42,440 nt of DNA from the NCBI GenBank assembly GCA_007376345.1, contig VMGA01000011.1, forward strand, positions 1-42,440, in the 5' to 3' direction. The translations under genes and the position numbers were made by a program. A model generated the notes under the pieces. It saw only the letters and a program-made list of their open reading frames with translations. It searched no databases and was not told the origin of the DNA. The stretch is from Microgenomates group bacterium Gr01-1014_16. GTDB taxonomy: Bacteria > Patescibacteriota > Microgenomatia > CAZETR01 > Amesbacteraceae. How positions within the stretch are numbered: position 1 is the first letter of the stretch; every line of letters starts with the position of its first letter. Positions 28,489 to 37,734 of the stretch are shown one piece after another.

Positions 28489-29313
28489 CTAATTCGCTTT
28501 TGAGAATACGAAGATGTTATCCTCTTGCAGAAAAGCTCCTTTTTTCCGTTTAACATATTTAATAACACTGTCCTTGATTTTCTCATCGAGGTCAATCCAA
28601 GGATAATTCAAGTAGAATTCCATTATTGCTACAAAATCTTGTTCGTCTTTAAAAATAGGAATACGAAGCTTTGATTTAGACTTAAACTTAATAGTTTTAT
28701 AACCCTCTTCGTTTAGCTGAACTAGACCTTTTTCAATCACCTGACTTGTTTTTGCTCTAAAAACCCCAAAAATTCCTTTTTTGAATTTGGTTTTAAAATG
28801 GAAAACATCGTCTTTACCTCTTAGTGTGAAAATTAGTGACCCACCACCTTTTAATAAAAACAACATATTTCTAATTTCCAAGAGATAATTATCGATATTG
28901 AAGTGGTAAAGATGAGTTGCAAAAATAAAATCGAATTTTTTTCTGACCTTAAATTCTTCCCATCTGTCATTCACAAAAAAAGGTCTTAATTGTGCAGTTT
29001 TTGGAAAATTATTTTTTAGAGCATTCATTAGATCAACGCTGGGTTCAAGCAAGGTAATTGATATTTTTGTCGACTTTCTCTGATCAAGCAACTTTTTAAG
29101 TACGTTATTTAGAAAAGCGCCTTCTCCAGCGCCAATATCAAGTACTGATATTTCCCCTGAAAAACCATTTGGAATTCGTTCTCTTAGTATTTTTAAGTAC
29201 TTTTTAGCCAGTTTGTTTTTCTCATTTGTATATCTTAAAAAGGTTTCAAAAGGAGTCTCCCGGTTATTTTTAGTTCTATACTCGTAACCTCTTCCTGGTA
29301 AAAGCATAGTCAA
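28489..29313 (-). CDS. SAM-dependent methyltransferase
   Basis: VLDIGAGEGAFLNNVLKKLL motif I, ITLLEPSVDLM motif II. Confidence 0.8.
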   Translation of the reverse strand: MTMLLPGRGYEYRTKNNRETPFETFLRYTNEKNKLAKKYLKILRERIPNGFSGEISVLDIGAGEGAFLNNVLKKLLDQRKSTKISITLLEPSVDLMNALKNNFPKTAQLRPFFVNDRWEEFKVRKKFDFIFATHLYHFNIDNYLLEIRNMLFLLKGGGSLIFTLRGKDDVFHFKTKFKKGIFGVFRAKTSQVIEKGLVQLNEEGYKTIKFKSKSKLRIPIFKDEQDFVAIMEFYLNYPWIDLDEKIKDSVIKYVKRKKGAFLQEDNIFVFSKAN

Positions 29314-29319
29314 GATTTT

Positions 29320-29583
29320 ACCATCGACAAAGCTATTCCTTTTACCCTAGCCATTTTAGGCGGGGAAACCAATGTTAATACGTTAGACGGAAATCTCAAA
29401 CTCAAAATCCGCCCCGGAACCCAACCTGGTCCGACGGTTCGCCTCTCCGGTCGCGGCGCCCCTCGCCTGAGTTCATTCCGAAAATCCGACCGCGGCGACT
29501 TTTATATCAGGTTGAAAATCACCTTCCCCGAAAACCTCACTCGCCGCCAAAGACAGCTTCTGGAAGAATTCGAGCGTAGCTGA
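29320..29583 (+). pseudogene. Remnant of a second dnaJ 3' end
   Basis: [86 protein letters not shown] parallels dnaJ residues at 24910-25162; no start codon. Confidence 0.93.
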
Positions 29584-29622
29584 TATAATCCTCTTCGGCA
29601 TGACCTTTTTCTTGCCGATATT

Positions 29623-30672
29623 ATGCAAAAAAAAACCGGCGCCAGATCCGAATTTTCCGCTGCCCTGCACCAGGTGGCTAATGAACGAAACCTCGACCCC
29701 GAGGTAGTTGTCGATGCGATTAAGCAGGCCATTTTAGCCGCTTTCAAAAAAGACCACCCAGAATCCCATTCCGAAGAAGAAGTTTACGACGTCTCCTTAG
29801 ATTCCGGTACGGGTGAAGCCCGGATTCACGACTCTGCTAAAAAAGATATTACCCCTCCCGGCTTTGGCCGTATCGCCGCCATGACTGCCAAGCAGGTCAT
29901 TTTGCAAAAAGTCCGCGAGGCCGAAAAGTCCAACGTCATCGGTGAATGCGAAAAGCGCTTAGGAACCCTGGTTAGCGGCACGATTATTAGAATTATCGGC
30001 GGGGAAGTTGTAGTGGAAATCGATGCCGGCAAACTTGGCCGTATCGAGGCCGTCATTCCTCGCGACCAACAGGTTGCCACTGAGGATTATCGTCTCAATC
30101 AGCGCCTGACGTTTTTAATGCATAGCATCCGGGACTCCCTCCGCGGCCGCGAAGTGGTCGTCTCCCGAGCCGACCCTAATCTCATTAAGGAGCTCTTCCG
30201 CCGCGAAGTTCCCGAAGTCAACTCCGGAGCCGTCGAAATCAAAGCCATCGCCCGCGATCCCGGCTCACGGACCAAAATTGCCGTATACTCCAACCAATCC
30301 GGCATTGACCCGGTAGGTAGCTGCGTCGGCCAAAAAGGTGTCCGTGTCCAGGCCGTCATCTCTGAAATCAACGGCGAAAAAATCGATATCACCCAGTTCA
30401 GCGATGATTTGGAAAAATTCGTCGCCTCCGCTCTGGCCCCCGCCACCGGCTTAACCGTCAAAATCAACGCCAAAAAAGAAGTGGCCGAAGTTACCGCCCC
30501 CGCCGACCAACTTTCCCTGGCCATCGGCCGCGAGGGTCAAAACGCCAAGCTCGCCGGCCGCCTATGCAATCTCCACATCGATATCAAAGGCACTTCCGAG
30601 CGCAAAGAAGACACAGTTTCCAACGATGACAAACCACAAATCTCAGATCCCAATGACCAACCATCTGTATGA
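29623..30672 (+). CDS. nusA: Transcription termination/antitermination protein NusA
   Basis: VVVDAIKQAILAAFKKDH...DPVGSCVGQKGVRVQAVISEINGEKIDI; LAIGREGQNAKLAGRL. Confidence 0.94.
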   Translation: MQKKTGARSEFSAALHQVANERNLDPEVVVDAIKQAILAAFKKDHPESHSEEEVYDVSLDSGTGEARIHDSAKKDITPPGFGRIAAMTAKQVILQKVREAEKSNVIGECEKRLGTLVSGTIIRIIGGEVVVEIDAGKLGRIEAVIPRDQQVATEDYRLNQRLTFLMHSIRDSLRGREVVVSRADPNLIKELFRREVPEVNSGAVEIKAIARDPGSRTKIAVYSNQSGIDPVGSCVGQKGVRVQAVISEINGEKIDITQFSDDLEKFVASALAPATGLTVKINAKKEVAEVTAPADQLSLAIGREGQNAKLAGRLCNLHIDIKGTSERKEDTVSNDDKPQISDPNDQPSV

Positions 30673-30717
30673 AATCGGTATTTTTTTGGAAATTGTGATT
30701 CGAGATTTGGATAATTG

Positions 30718-30745
30718 TTTAGGATTTAGAATTTAGAGTTTAGTA
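30718..30745. repeat. Heptamer tandem repeat TTTAGNN x4 upstream of infB
   Basis: TTTAGGA TTTAGAA TTTAGAG TTTAGTA. Confidence 0.7.
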
Positions 30746-30750
30746 TCTAT

Positions 30751-32079
30751 ATGTTACAAAATAGACCGCCAGTAGTAGTCATTTTGGGTCACGTCGATCA
30801 CGGCAAAACCACTCTATTGGATTATCTCCGCAAATCCAACGTTGCAGCTAGGGAAGCCGGAGGAATAACCCAGCACATTAGGTCTTTCCAGTTAAACGGC
30901 ATTACATTTATAGATACGCCGGGGCACGAAGCTTTTGTCGCCATGCGCTCTCGTGGCTCAAAGATTGCCGATTTTGCGGTCTTAGTCGTCGCCGCCGACG
31001 ACGGCGTTATGCCCCAAACCAAACAATCCATCGAATTTATCCGTCAGTCGGGTATTCCTTTCCTTGTCGCTATCAACAAATCCGATTTGCCAGCGGCCGA
31101 TCCGGACAAGGTTAAAACCCAGCTTACCGAATACGGCGTTGTCGTGGAAGAATTGGGCGGCGATGTTCCGGCTATTGCAATTTCGGCCAAAACAGGCCGG
31201 GGCTTGCCGGAATTGCTTGAGCTGCTTGAGCTGCTTGCGTCTATGAATCCTCCCCAGGCCGATCCGACCGGATCGCTGGAAGCCATAGTTTTGGAATCCC
31301 GCCTCGATCCCCAAAAAGGCCCTCTGGCTACCGTCATTGTCAAAAACGGGACATTAAAAATCGGCCATGGTATCCGCGCGCTGCTCAACTCCGATGGCCA
31401 AAATATTACAGAAGCTCTTCCTTCTACGCCTGTCGAAGTTTTGGGTCTAAAGACAGTCCCGGAAGTAGGATCGGTACTTGGTGCAAATACTGTCCCATCA
31501 ACCCAGCAGCCATATAGCCATAAAGCCATTGAACCATTACTTAATATCATCCTCCGCACCGACTTTGCCGGATCCCTTGAAGCCATCATAAATTCCCTAC
31601 CCAAAGAAATTAATATTTTGCATTCCGGTACCGGCAATATTACTGAGTCAGATGTCGATCTCGCCAAGACTTCAGGTGCTCACATCGTCGGCTTCAACAT
31701 CAAAGCCACTTCGTCAGTGGCCAAATTAGCCGAGGTCGAAAAAGTCCCCGTTCACCTGCACAAAATTATTTACCAACTCATCGACGAGACTGTCAAACTC
31801 ATCACCAAGCCTGTTGTAGATAAAGTTTTGGGTCAGGCGGACATAATTGCCGAATTTAGCATGAATTCTGACCATGTAGCCGGCTGCCGAGTCACCTCCG
31901 GTGTTATCAATAAATCAGCCAAAATTCGCATAGTTCGCACGGGTCTTGTTTCCAAAATTAAATCTCTCAAATCCGGCAAATCAGACGTTTTATCTGCCAA
32001 ATCCGGCGTCGAATTTGGCGCCGTATTCAGCCCTTCTGTTGACTTTAAAATCGGTGACGCTATAATAGCCTTCGAATAA
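30751..32079 (+). CDS. infB: Translation initiation factor IF-2 (short form)
   Basis: [38 protein letters not shown]...[11 protein letters not shown]-terminal IF-2 domains. Confidence 0.95.
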   Translation: MLQNRPPVVVILGHVDHGKTTLLDYLRKSNVAAREAGGITQHIRSFQLNGITFIDTPGHEAFVAMRSRGSKIADFAVLVVAADDGVMPQTKQSIEFIRQSGIPFLVAINKSDLPAADPDKVKTQLTEYGVVVEELGGDVPAIAISAKTGRGLPELLELLELLASMNPPQADPTGSLEAIVLESRLDPQKGPLATVIVKNGTLKIGHGIRALLNSDGQNITEALPSTPVEVLGLKTVPEVGSVLGANTVPSTQQPYSHKAIEPLLNIILRTDFAGSLEAIINSLPKEINILHSGTGNITESDVDLAKTSGAHIVGFNIKATSSVAKLAEVEKVPVHLHKIIYQLIDETVKLITKPVVDKVLGQADIIAEFSMNSDHVAGCRVTSGVINKSAKIRIVRTGLVSKIKSLKSGKSDVLSAKSGVEFGAVFSPSVDFKIGDAIIAFE

Positions 32080-32083
32080 AACT

Positions 32084-32956
32084 ATGGGTCAGCCGGACAT
32101 TACCCCCCTTTTCACCCTTGTTACTTCGTCACAGTCTTTTGCCCTCCTGTTACCCCAAAACCCGGCTTTCGATGCCGTTTCCTGCGCCCTCTCTCTCAAA
32201 TTATGTCTGGAACAATCCGGCAAATCTGTTCTCGTCGCTTGCCCCGATTCTATCACTGTCGAATTCAATCGTTTGGTGGGCATCGATTCGATCACATCTG
32301 TTTTCTCCGGTCGCAATTTAATTATTTCTTTCCCCGCCCAAACTGAGCATGTGGACAAAATCAATTACCAGATCGAAAGCGGTGTTTTGCGCCTGGTTGT
32401 CTCCCCCAAGCCCGATTCTCCCGCCATCGATCATACTCGTCTCCAATTCATCTCCGGCGGCACCAGCTCCGACGTCATCATTACTATAGATGTAGACCAG
32501 CTCTCCCATTTGGGCCACATTTACGAAAACAGCAAAGATACTTTCCACGGCAATCAAAAATTAGTCTCCCTCTCCCGGGCCGTCCCCGCCCAAAATTACA
32601 CTCCCCACCAGATCTATGATCCGGTGGCGGTATCTTTAGTCGAAACCACAGTCTATATTATTGATTCTCTCGCCTTGCCCCTCACTACCGACGCCGCTTC
32701 AAATCTGCTTCTTGCTCTGGAGCAAGCCACTCAAAACTTCCAGCACATCGGTATTACCGCCGCCACTTTTGAAACCGCCGCCCGGCTCCTTAAATCCGGC
32801 GCCCGCCGCCATCATGACCAGATATCTGCTTCGCAGTTTCCAACTGGTGCTATTCCCCAATCTATAGGCACTTCCGAATCCGTCCAGGAAATCAAATCCA
32901 CTCCTCCCTCCGACTGGATGTCCCCCAAGGTTTATAGGTCCCCCATGTTGCAGTAA
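32084..32956 (+). CDS. DHH-phosphoesterase-like protein, motifs degenerate
   Basis: FALLLPQNPAFDAVSCALSLKLCLEQSGKSVLVAC; position after infB; DHH motif not intact. Confidence 0.5.
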   Translation: MGQPDITPLFTLVTSSQSFALLLPQNPAFDAVSCALSLKLCLEQSGKSVLVACPDSITVEFNRLVGIDSITSVFSGRNLIISFPAQTEHVDKINYQIESGVLRLVVSPKPDSPAIDHTRLQFISGGTSSDVIITIDVDQLSHLGHIYENSKDTFHGNQKLVSLSRAVPAQNYTPHQIYDPVAVSLVETTVYIIDSLALPLTTDAASNLLLALEQATQNFQHIGITAATFETAARLLKSGARRHHDQISASQFPTGAIPQSIGTSESVQEIKSTPPSDWMSPKVYRSPMLQ

Positions 32957-32969
32957 AGATTTTTTCTGG

Positions 32970-33064
32970 TATACTTCATCCAGTTCAAGAGAAATTAACG
33001 TCAGCTGGTTGGGAAGACCTTCTCGCTTTCGCCCTATCTCTTGCATTTTTTGTGCAATTAAAAT
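32970..33064 (+). promoter_or_regulatory. Structured rpsO 5' leader candidate
   Basis: TATACT -10 at 32970; CAAGAGA (32986-32992) pairs with TCTCTTG (33037-33043) enclosing further hairpins, then U-rich run. Confidence 0.45.
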
Positions 33065-33334
33065 ATGGCCCTCGACACCACCGCCAAACAAGACGTCATC
33101 GAAAAATTTGCCCAAGCCAAAGGCGATACCGGTTCGCCGGAAGTCCAGGTGGCCCTGCTGACCGAAAAAATCGCCAAATTAACCGAGCATCTTAAAGAAC
33201 ACAAAAAAGATAATCACTCTCGTCGGGGTCTGATCAGTATGGTTAACAAACGCCGCAGATTACTCCACTACTTGCAAAAGAAAGACGTCAAACGTTATAA
33301 TGACCTCATCAAAAAATTAGGCCTATCGAAGTAG
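33065..33334 (+). CDS. rpsO: 30S ribosomal protein S15
   Basis: [54 protein letters not shown]. Confidence 0.97.
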   Translation: MALDTTAKQDVIEKFAQAKGDTGSPEVQVALLTEKIAKLTEHLKEHKKDNHSRRGLISMVNKRRRLLHYLQKKDVKRYNDLIKKLGLSK

Positions 33335-33363
33335 TTCTTCTTGACTTCTTCGGAAAAGAGTAA

Positions 33364-35538
33364 ATGAAAATTACCAGTAAATCCATTGAATTGGCAGGAC
33401 GGACCCTGACGCTTGAGGTCGGCAAATATGCCCAACAGGCCACGTCTGCAGTTTACTCCCGTTATGGCGACACTTCCTTATTGGCGACTGTAGTTGCAGG
33501 CCAGGAAGATTCCAAAAAAGATTATTTTCCTCTTTCAGTGGAATATCAGGAACGTCTTTACGCCGGTGGCCGGATCAAAGGTTCCCGCTGGGTCAAGCGC
33601 GAAGGCCGTCCCACCGACGCAGAGGTCTTATCCGCGCGTTTGATCGACCGTTCCATTCGTCCCCATTTTCCCGCGTCTTTCAAAAAAGAAGTTCAGGTAA
33701 TTATTACTGTTTTGTCGGTGGACACCAAAAACGACGCCGATGTTTTAGGCATTATTGCCGCTTCCGCCGTCTTGGCCGTTTCTCCCATTCCTTGGAACGG
33801 CCCCGTCGCCGCCGTCCGCATGGGTCTGCTAGACAACCAATTGGTAGTCAATCCCGAAAATGGCAATCGCCAAGGAACCGAACTTGATTTGGTTGTTTCC
33901 AGCACCGCCAATTTAATTTGCATGCTCGAAGCCGGCGCCAAGCAAGTCCCCGAGGATTTGATGTTCACCGCTCTCGAAACCGCCCACAAAGCCAATCAGG
34001 AAATCAACAAACTCATTACCGACCTTACCGAAGCGGTAGGGCTAGATAAGTTCAACTTTAAAGAGCCGGAATTCAATTCCGAACTTGTTGCCCAAATTAG
34101 CCGCGACGCCAAAGATTTGCTCGCCGACTATGTTTCTTCCGCTTCTACCAAAGAAGGAGTAGATATTGGCGCCGCCATTTCCCAGCTTTCCCAATCGGTT
34201 GACGACAAACTTAAATCTCAGGTTCCTCTAATAATTGAAGAGCTTCTGCACAAAACAATTCGCCAAAACATTTTAGAAAAATCAAGACGCCCTGATGGTC
34301 GCAAGTTGGACGAGATCAGGCCCTTGAATATCGAAGTCGGCGTCTTACCCCGCGTCCACGGCTCCGCAATATTCCAGCGCGGCCAAACCCAGGCCCTTGT
34401 CGTAGCTACGCTTGGCGCCCCATCCCTGTCCCAATCTCTGGAATCAGCCGAAGGAGAAGAGCAAAAACGATTTATGCTGCATTACAATTTTCCTCCGTTT
34501 TCAACCGGCGAAACCGGCAGATTAGGATCCCCCGGCCGTCGCGAAATCGGCCACGGCGCTCTGGCCGAGCGGGCCCTAGTCCCCGTTATTCCCCCCGAAA
34601 CCGAATTTCCTTACGCTATCCGCGTCGTTTCCGAAATCTTGAGTTCCAATGGCTCCACATCTATGGCCAGTACTTGCGGCTCCACAATGTCTTTAATGGA
34701 TGCTGGGGTACCACTGTTAGCCCCCGTCGCCGGAATTTCTATCGGCAAAGTCGACGATGTTCTACTCACTGATATTATCGGTCTGGAAGATCATCACGGC
34801 GACATGGATTTCAAAGTCGCCGGAACACAAACAGGTATTACTGCCATCCAGCTCGATGTCAAAGTTCCGGGTCTGACTCTGGAAGTCTGCAAAGAAACCC
34901 TAGCTCGCGCCCACTCCGCCCGCATGTTCATTATGGATGCCATGTTAAAAATCTTATCTACTCATCGTCCCCAGCTCTCCAAATTTGCTCCCAAAATTAG
35001 CACGGCCATTATCCCGGTCGACAAAATCGGCGAACTCATTGGCCCCGGCGGCAAAAATATCAAAAAACTCATGGCAGATAACAGCGTGACCATCGACGTC
35101 AACGACGACGGCTCGGTTTTCGTTTCCGGTACTGATGATGCCGGTGTCACCAACGTTCTCTCCTATCTCCAGGCCATGGGCAAAGAAGTCGTCGTCGGCG
35201 AAGTTTATGAGGGCCTGGTTGCCAATATTATGCCCTTCGGCGCTTTTGTAAATATTTTGCCCGGCCGTGACGGCTTGGTTCATGTTTCCCAAATGGCCGC
35301 TGGTTTTGTTTCCGATCCCAGCACGATTGTCCAGATGGGTCAGACAGTTCGCGTTTGGGTAACCGAAGTAGATGCGACTACCGGCAAAATCGGCTTATCT
35401 ATGCTCTTCGACGATGCAGGTCAACCCCTAGTCAAAGCCCGCGAACCTCGCGAAGCCCGCCCTCCTCGCCACGACTCATTTTCAGCCCCGATGCGGCGTG
35501 GTTTCGATCGCGATCGCGCCCCTCGCCGCAGATTCTAA
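33364..35538 (+). CDS. pnp: Polyribonucleotide nucleotidyltransferase
   Basis: PNPase domains, FMLHYNFPPFSTGETGR, KH and S1 domains (IGELIGPGGKNIKKL), RG-rich tail. Confidence 0.97.
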   Translation: MKITSKSIELAGRTLTLEVGKYAQQATSAVYSRYGDTSLLATVVAGQEDSKKDYFPLSVEYQERLYAGGRIKGSRWVKREGRPTDAEVLSARLIDRSIRPHFPASFKKEVQVIITVLSVDTKNDADVLGIIAASAVLAVSPIPWNGPVAAVRMGLLDNQLVVNPENGNRQGTELDLVVSSTANLICMLEAGAKQVPEDLMFTALETAHKANQEINKLITDLTEAVGLDKFNFKEPEFNSELVAQISRDAKDLLADYVSSASTKEGVDIGAAISQLSQSVDDKLKSQVPLIIEELLHKTIRQNILEKSRRPDGRKLDEIRPLNIEVGVLPRVHGSAIFQRGQTQALVVATLGAPSLSQSLESAEGEEQKRFMLHYNFPPFSTGETGRLGSPGRREIGHGALAERALVPVIPPETEFPYAIRVVSEILSSNGSTSMASTCGSTMSLMDAGVPLLAPVAGISIGKVDDVLLTDIIGLEDHHGDMDFKVAGTQTGITAIQLDVKVPGLTLEVCKETLARAHSARMFIMDAMLKILSTHRPQLSKFAPKISTAIIPVDKIGELIGPGGKNIKKLMADNSVTIDVNDDGSVFVSGTDDAGVTNVLSYLQAMGKEVVVGEVYEGLVANIMPFGAFVNILPGRDGLVHVSQMAAGFVSDPSTIVQMGQTVRVWVTEVDATTGKIGLSMLFDDAGQPLVKAREPREARPPRHDSFSAPMRRGFDRDRAPRRRF

Positions 35539-35545
35539 TCAGAAT

Positions 35546-36088
35546 ATGTCCAATTCACTCCTTGCCCAATCGGCAAAATTAAAAAAACAAGCCGATAAAA
35601 TACTCTTCAAATCAGATTTAGTAAAAATTCTGGAAAAGTTTGGGAAAGTTGAGTTTACCGGCAGCTACAATTACGATTTAATACTCAATCCGGATATCGA
35701 CCTGTATTTGGTCGTTGATGAACCAAACAAAAAAATTACCCAGGACTTAGTCAATCAATTTATAGATCAAGGTTTTTGGAACCGCATCAAATACGCCGAC
35801 TTCGTAAATTTTCCTTATCCAAACGCTCTGGAATCATTAAACAAATCTTTTTATATCGGTCTAAAAGCAAATATTAACGATCTTGAATGGAAAGTTGATA
35901 TTTGGATTGTTTCCGCAAAACAATCAGAAGATTTTAGATATCCTTGGATCAAACAAAAATTAGATGCCAATACAAAATCAATAATATTAAATTTAAAAAA
36001 CGATCCCAATCGGGGATCGATAACCTCATTTGCCATTTACGACGCAGTTTTAAATAATGGTGTCACTTCAATAGAAGAACTCAAGTAA
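35546..36088 (+). CDS. Nucleotidyltransferase-domain protein
   Basis: FTGSYNYDLILNPDIDLYLVVDEP (GS...DxD); start at ATG 35546 preferred over 35498. Confidence 0.65.
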   Translation: MSNSLLAQSAKLKKQADKILFKSDLVKILEKFGKVEFTGSYNYDLILNPDIDLYLVVDEPNKKITQDLVNQFIDQGFWNRIKYADFVNFPYPNALESLNKSFYIGLKANINDLEWKVDIWIVSAKQSEDFRYPWIKQKLDANTKSIILNLKNDPNRGSITSFAIYDAVLNNGVTSIEELK

Positions 36089-36126
36089 TACTTGACATAA
36101 GATCTTACATACAATATCATGTATTC

Positions 36127-36405
36127 GTGAACTTACTTCCTCACATGGTTTCGGCTTCTGACTTACAGCGCGATTCGGCTCGGATTATCAGCCTGGCCAT
36201 GTCCGGTGACGACCCGGTATTTGTAGTCAAAAACAATAGACCCCAGGCGGCAGTTATCAACTTAAGAAGACTTAAATATTTAATAGATAAAACCACCGAT
36301 TGGGAAACAAGGGATGCCTTAGAAGCAATTAGAATTGGTGAAAAAGAGCTTAAGCAAGGTAAATTAAAGTCAACCACGGATTTTTCGGAGTTTTTAAATG
36401 ATTAA
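36127..36405 (+). CDS. Phd/YefM-family antitoxin
   Basis: SASDLQRDSARIISLAMSGDDPVFVVKNNRPQAAVINLRRLKYL; overlaps the RelE-like ORF. Confidence 0.75.
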   Translation: MNLLPHMVSASDLQRDSARIISLAMSGDDPVFVVKNNRPQAAVINLRRLKYLIDKTTDWETRDALEAIRIGEKELKQGKLKSTTDFSEFLND

Positions 36406-36667
36406 ACGATTTCGTTACTCCTCTCTCTTCGAGAAAAAACTTCGGTCTTACACCAAAGAGCAAAGACAGGAAATAATAGCGGAGATTGAAACATTTGCTC
36501 AAGACCCATTCGCAATACATCTTCGCACCCATCCCCTCCGACCTCCAATGGCCGGCCAATATTCATTCTCAATATTCCCGAATTTACTCATCACTTTTCG
36601 TTTCTTAAAGCCCGATCATTCTGAAGTAATATTTTACGATATCGGAGGTCATGAGATATATAAATAA
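36398..36667 (+). CDS. RelE/ParE-superfamily toxin
   Basis: RFRYSSLFEKKLRSYTKEQRQEIIAEIETFAQDPFAIHLRTHPLRPPMAGQYSFSIFPNLLITFRF...DIGGHEIYK. Confidence 0.75.
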   Translation: MIKRFRYSSLFEKKLRSYTKEQRQEIIAEIETFAQDPFAIHLRTHPLRPPMAGQYSFSIFPNLLITFRFLKPDHSEVIFYDIGGHEIYK

Positions 36668-36693
36668 TCTCCTTCACAGTGTAAACTAATGCT

Positions 36694-37734
36694 ATGGACG
36701 AGCTAACAGCGGATATTCAAAAGCTCCAGGATCAGGTCAATGCCGCATCATTGCCGGCCGATCTCAAAGAAAAAGTCGACGGCATGTTGAGCCGGCTTAC
36801 CCGCCAGTTCAAATCCGGCGGCTCCGTTCCGGAGTTCGACCAAACTGCCCATTATGTGGACTGGATTACCCACTTACCTTGGAACACAACTACCAAAGAT
36901 ATTTTAGATCTCAAACACACCGGGGCGGTTCTGGATTCTCACCACTATGGCCTGGAAGATCTAAAGCAGCGTATTCTCGAATACGTTTCTGTCTTAGTCC
37001 TCAATGAATCAAAAAACAATATTTATCACGCCCCGATATTATTGTTAGTTGGTTTGGTGGGCACCGGCAAAACTACCCTAGCCGCCAGCATTGCCGAAGC
37101 CCTGGGTCGCAAATTTGTCCGTATTCCCTTTGGCGGCATGAGCTCGGCTTTAGATTTGCGCGGCCAGTCCCGCGTCCATCCCGAGGCCGAACCCGGCCAA
37201 ATTATCAAAAATATCCGCCGGGCCGCCGTCAAAAACCCGGTTATTCTTCTGGATGAAATCGACCGCATCTCTCCTTCCGCTCACGGCGAAATCATGGGCG
37301 TCTTAGTAGAATTGCTAGATCCCGAGCAAAACGCCACTTTTGTTGATCATTATATCGATCATCCTTTCGATCTTTCCCAGGCTCTGTTTATCGCCACTTC
37401 CAATAATACGACCAATATTAGTACTGCCGTCATGGACCGGCTCGAACCTCTGACTATGCCTTCTTATTCCGACCAAGAAAAAATTGTTATCGCAAAAAGT
37501 TACGTCTTGCCCAAGACTATTAAAAACGCCGGCTTGCCGGAAAATGCGCTCAAGATCGATGACGCCGTCTGGCCCAAAGTCGTCCGTCCCCTTGGCTTCG
37601 ACTCCGGAATTAGAACTCTGGAGCGGACCATCGAAGGCATGGTGCGCAAAACCTCCAAAATGCTCGTCGAAGGCCAAGGTCAGCAATTCGTCGTCACCGA
37701 AGCCAATTTAAAGCAATTCCTCCCCACATATTGA
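36694..37734 (+). CDS. Lon-like AAA+ protein lacking LON N-domain and protease domain
   Basis: HYVDWITHLPWNTTTKDILDLKHTGAVLDSHHYGLEDLKQRILEYV; LLVGLVGTGKTTLAASIAEALGRKFVRIPFGGM; NPVILLDEIDRIS; ends without a Ser-Lys peptidase domain. Confidence 0.85.
   Translation: MDELTADIQKLQDQVNAASLPADLKEKVDGMLSRLTRQFKSGGSVPEFDQTAHYVDWITHLPWNTTTKDILDLKHTGAVLDSHHYGLEDLKQRILEYVSVLVLNESKNNIYHAPILLLVGLVGTGKTTLAASIAEALGRKFVRIPFGGMSSALDLRGQSRVHPEAEPGQIIKNIRRAAVKNPVILLDEIDRISPSAHGEIMGVLVELLDPEQNATFVDHYIDHPFDLSQALFIATSNNTTNISTAVMDRLEPLTMPSYSDQEKIVIAKSYVLPKTIKNAGLPENALKIDDAVWPKVVRPLGFDSGIRTLERTIEGMVRKTSKMLVEGQGQQFVVTEANLKQFLPTY

Noticed and set aside
31044-31667. 207-aa minus-strand ORF antisense to infB
   Set aside because: Low-complexity Ser-rich shadow frame of a well-supported IF-2 gene.
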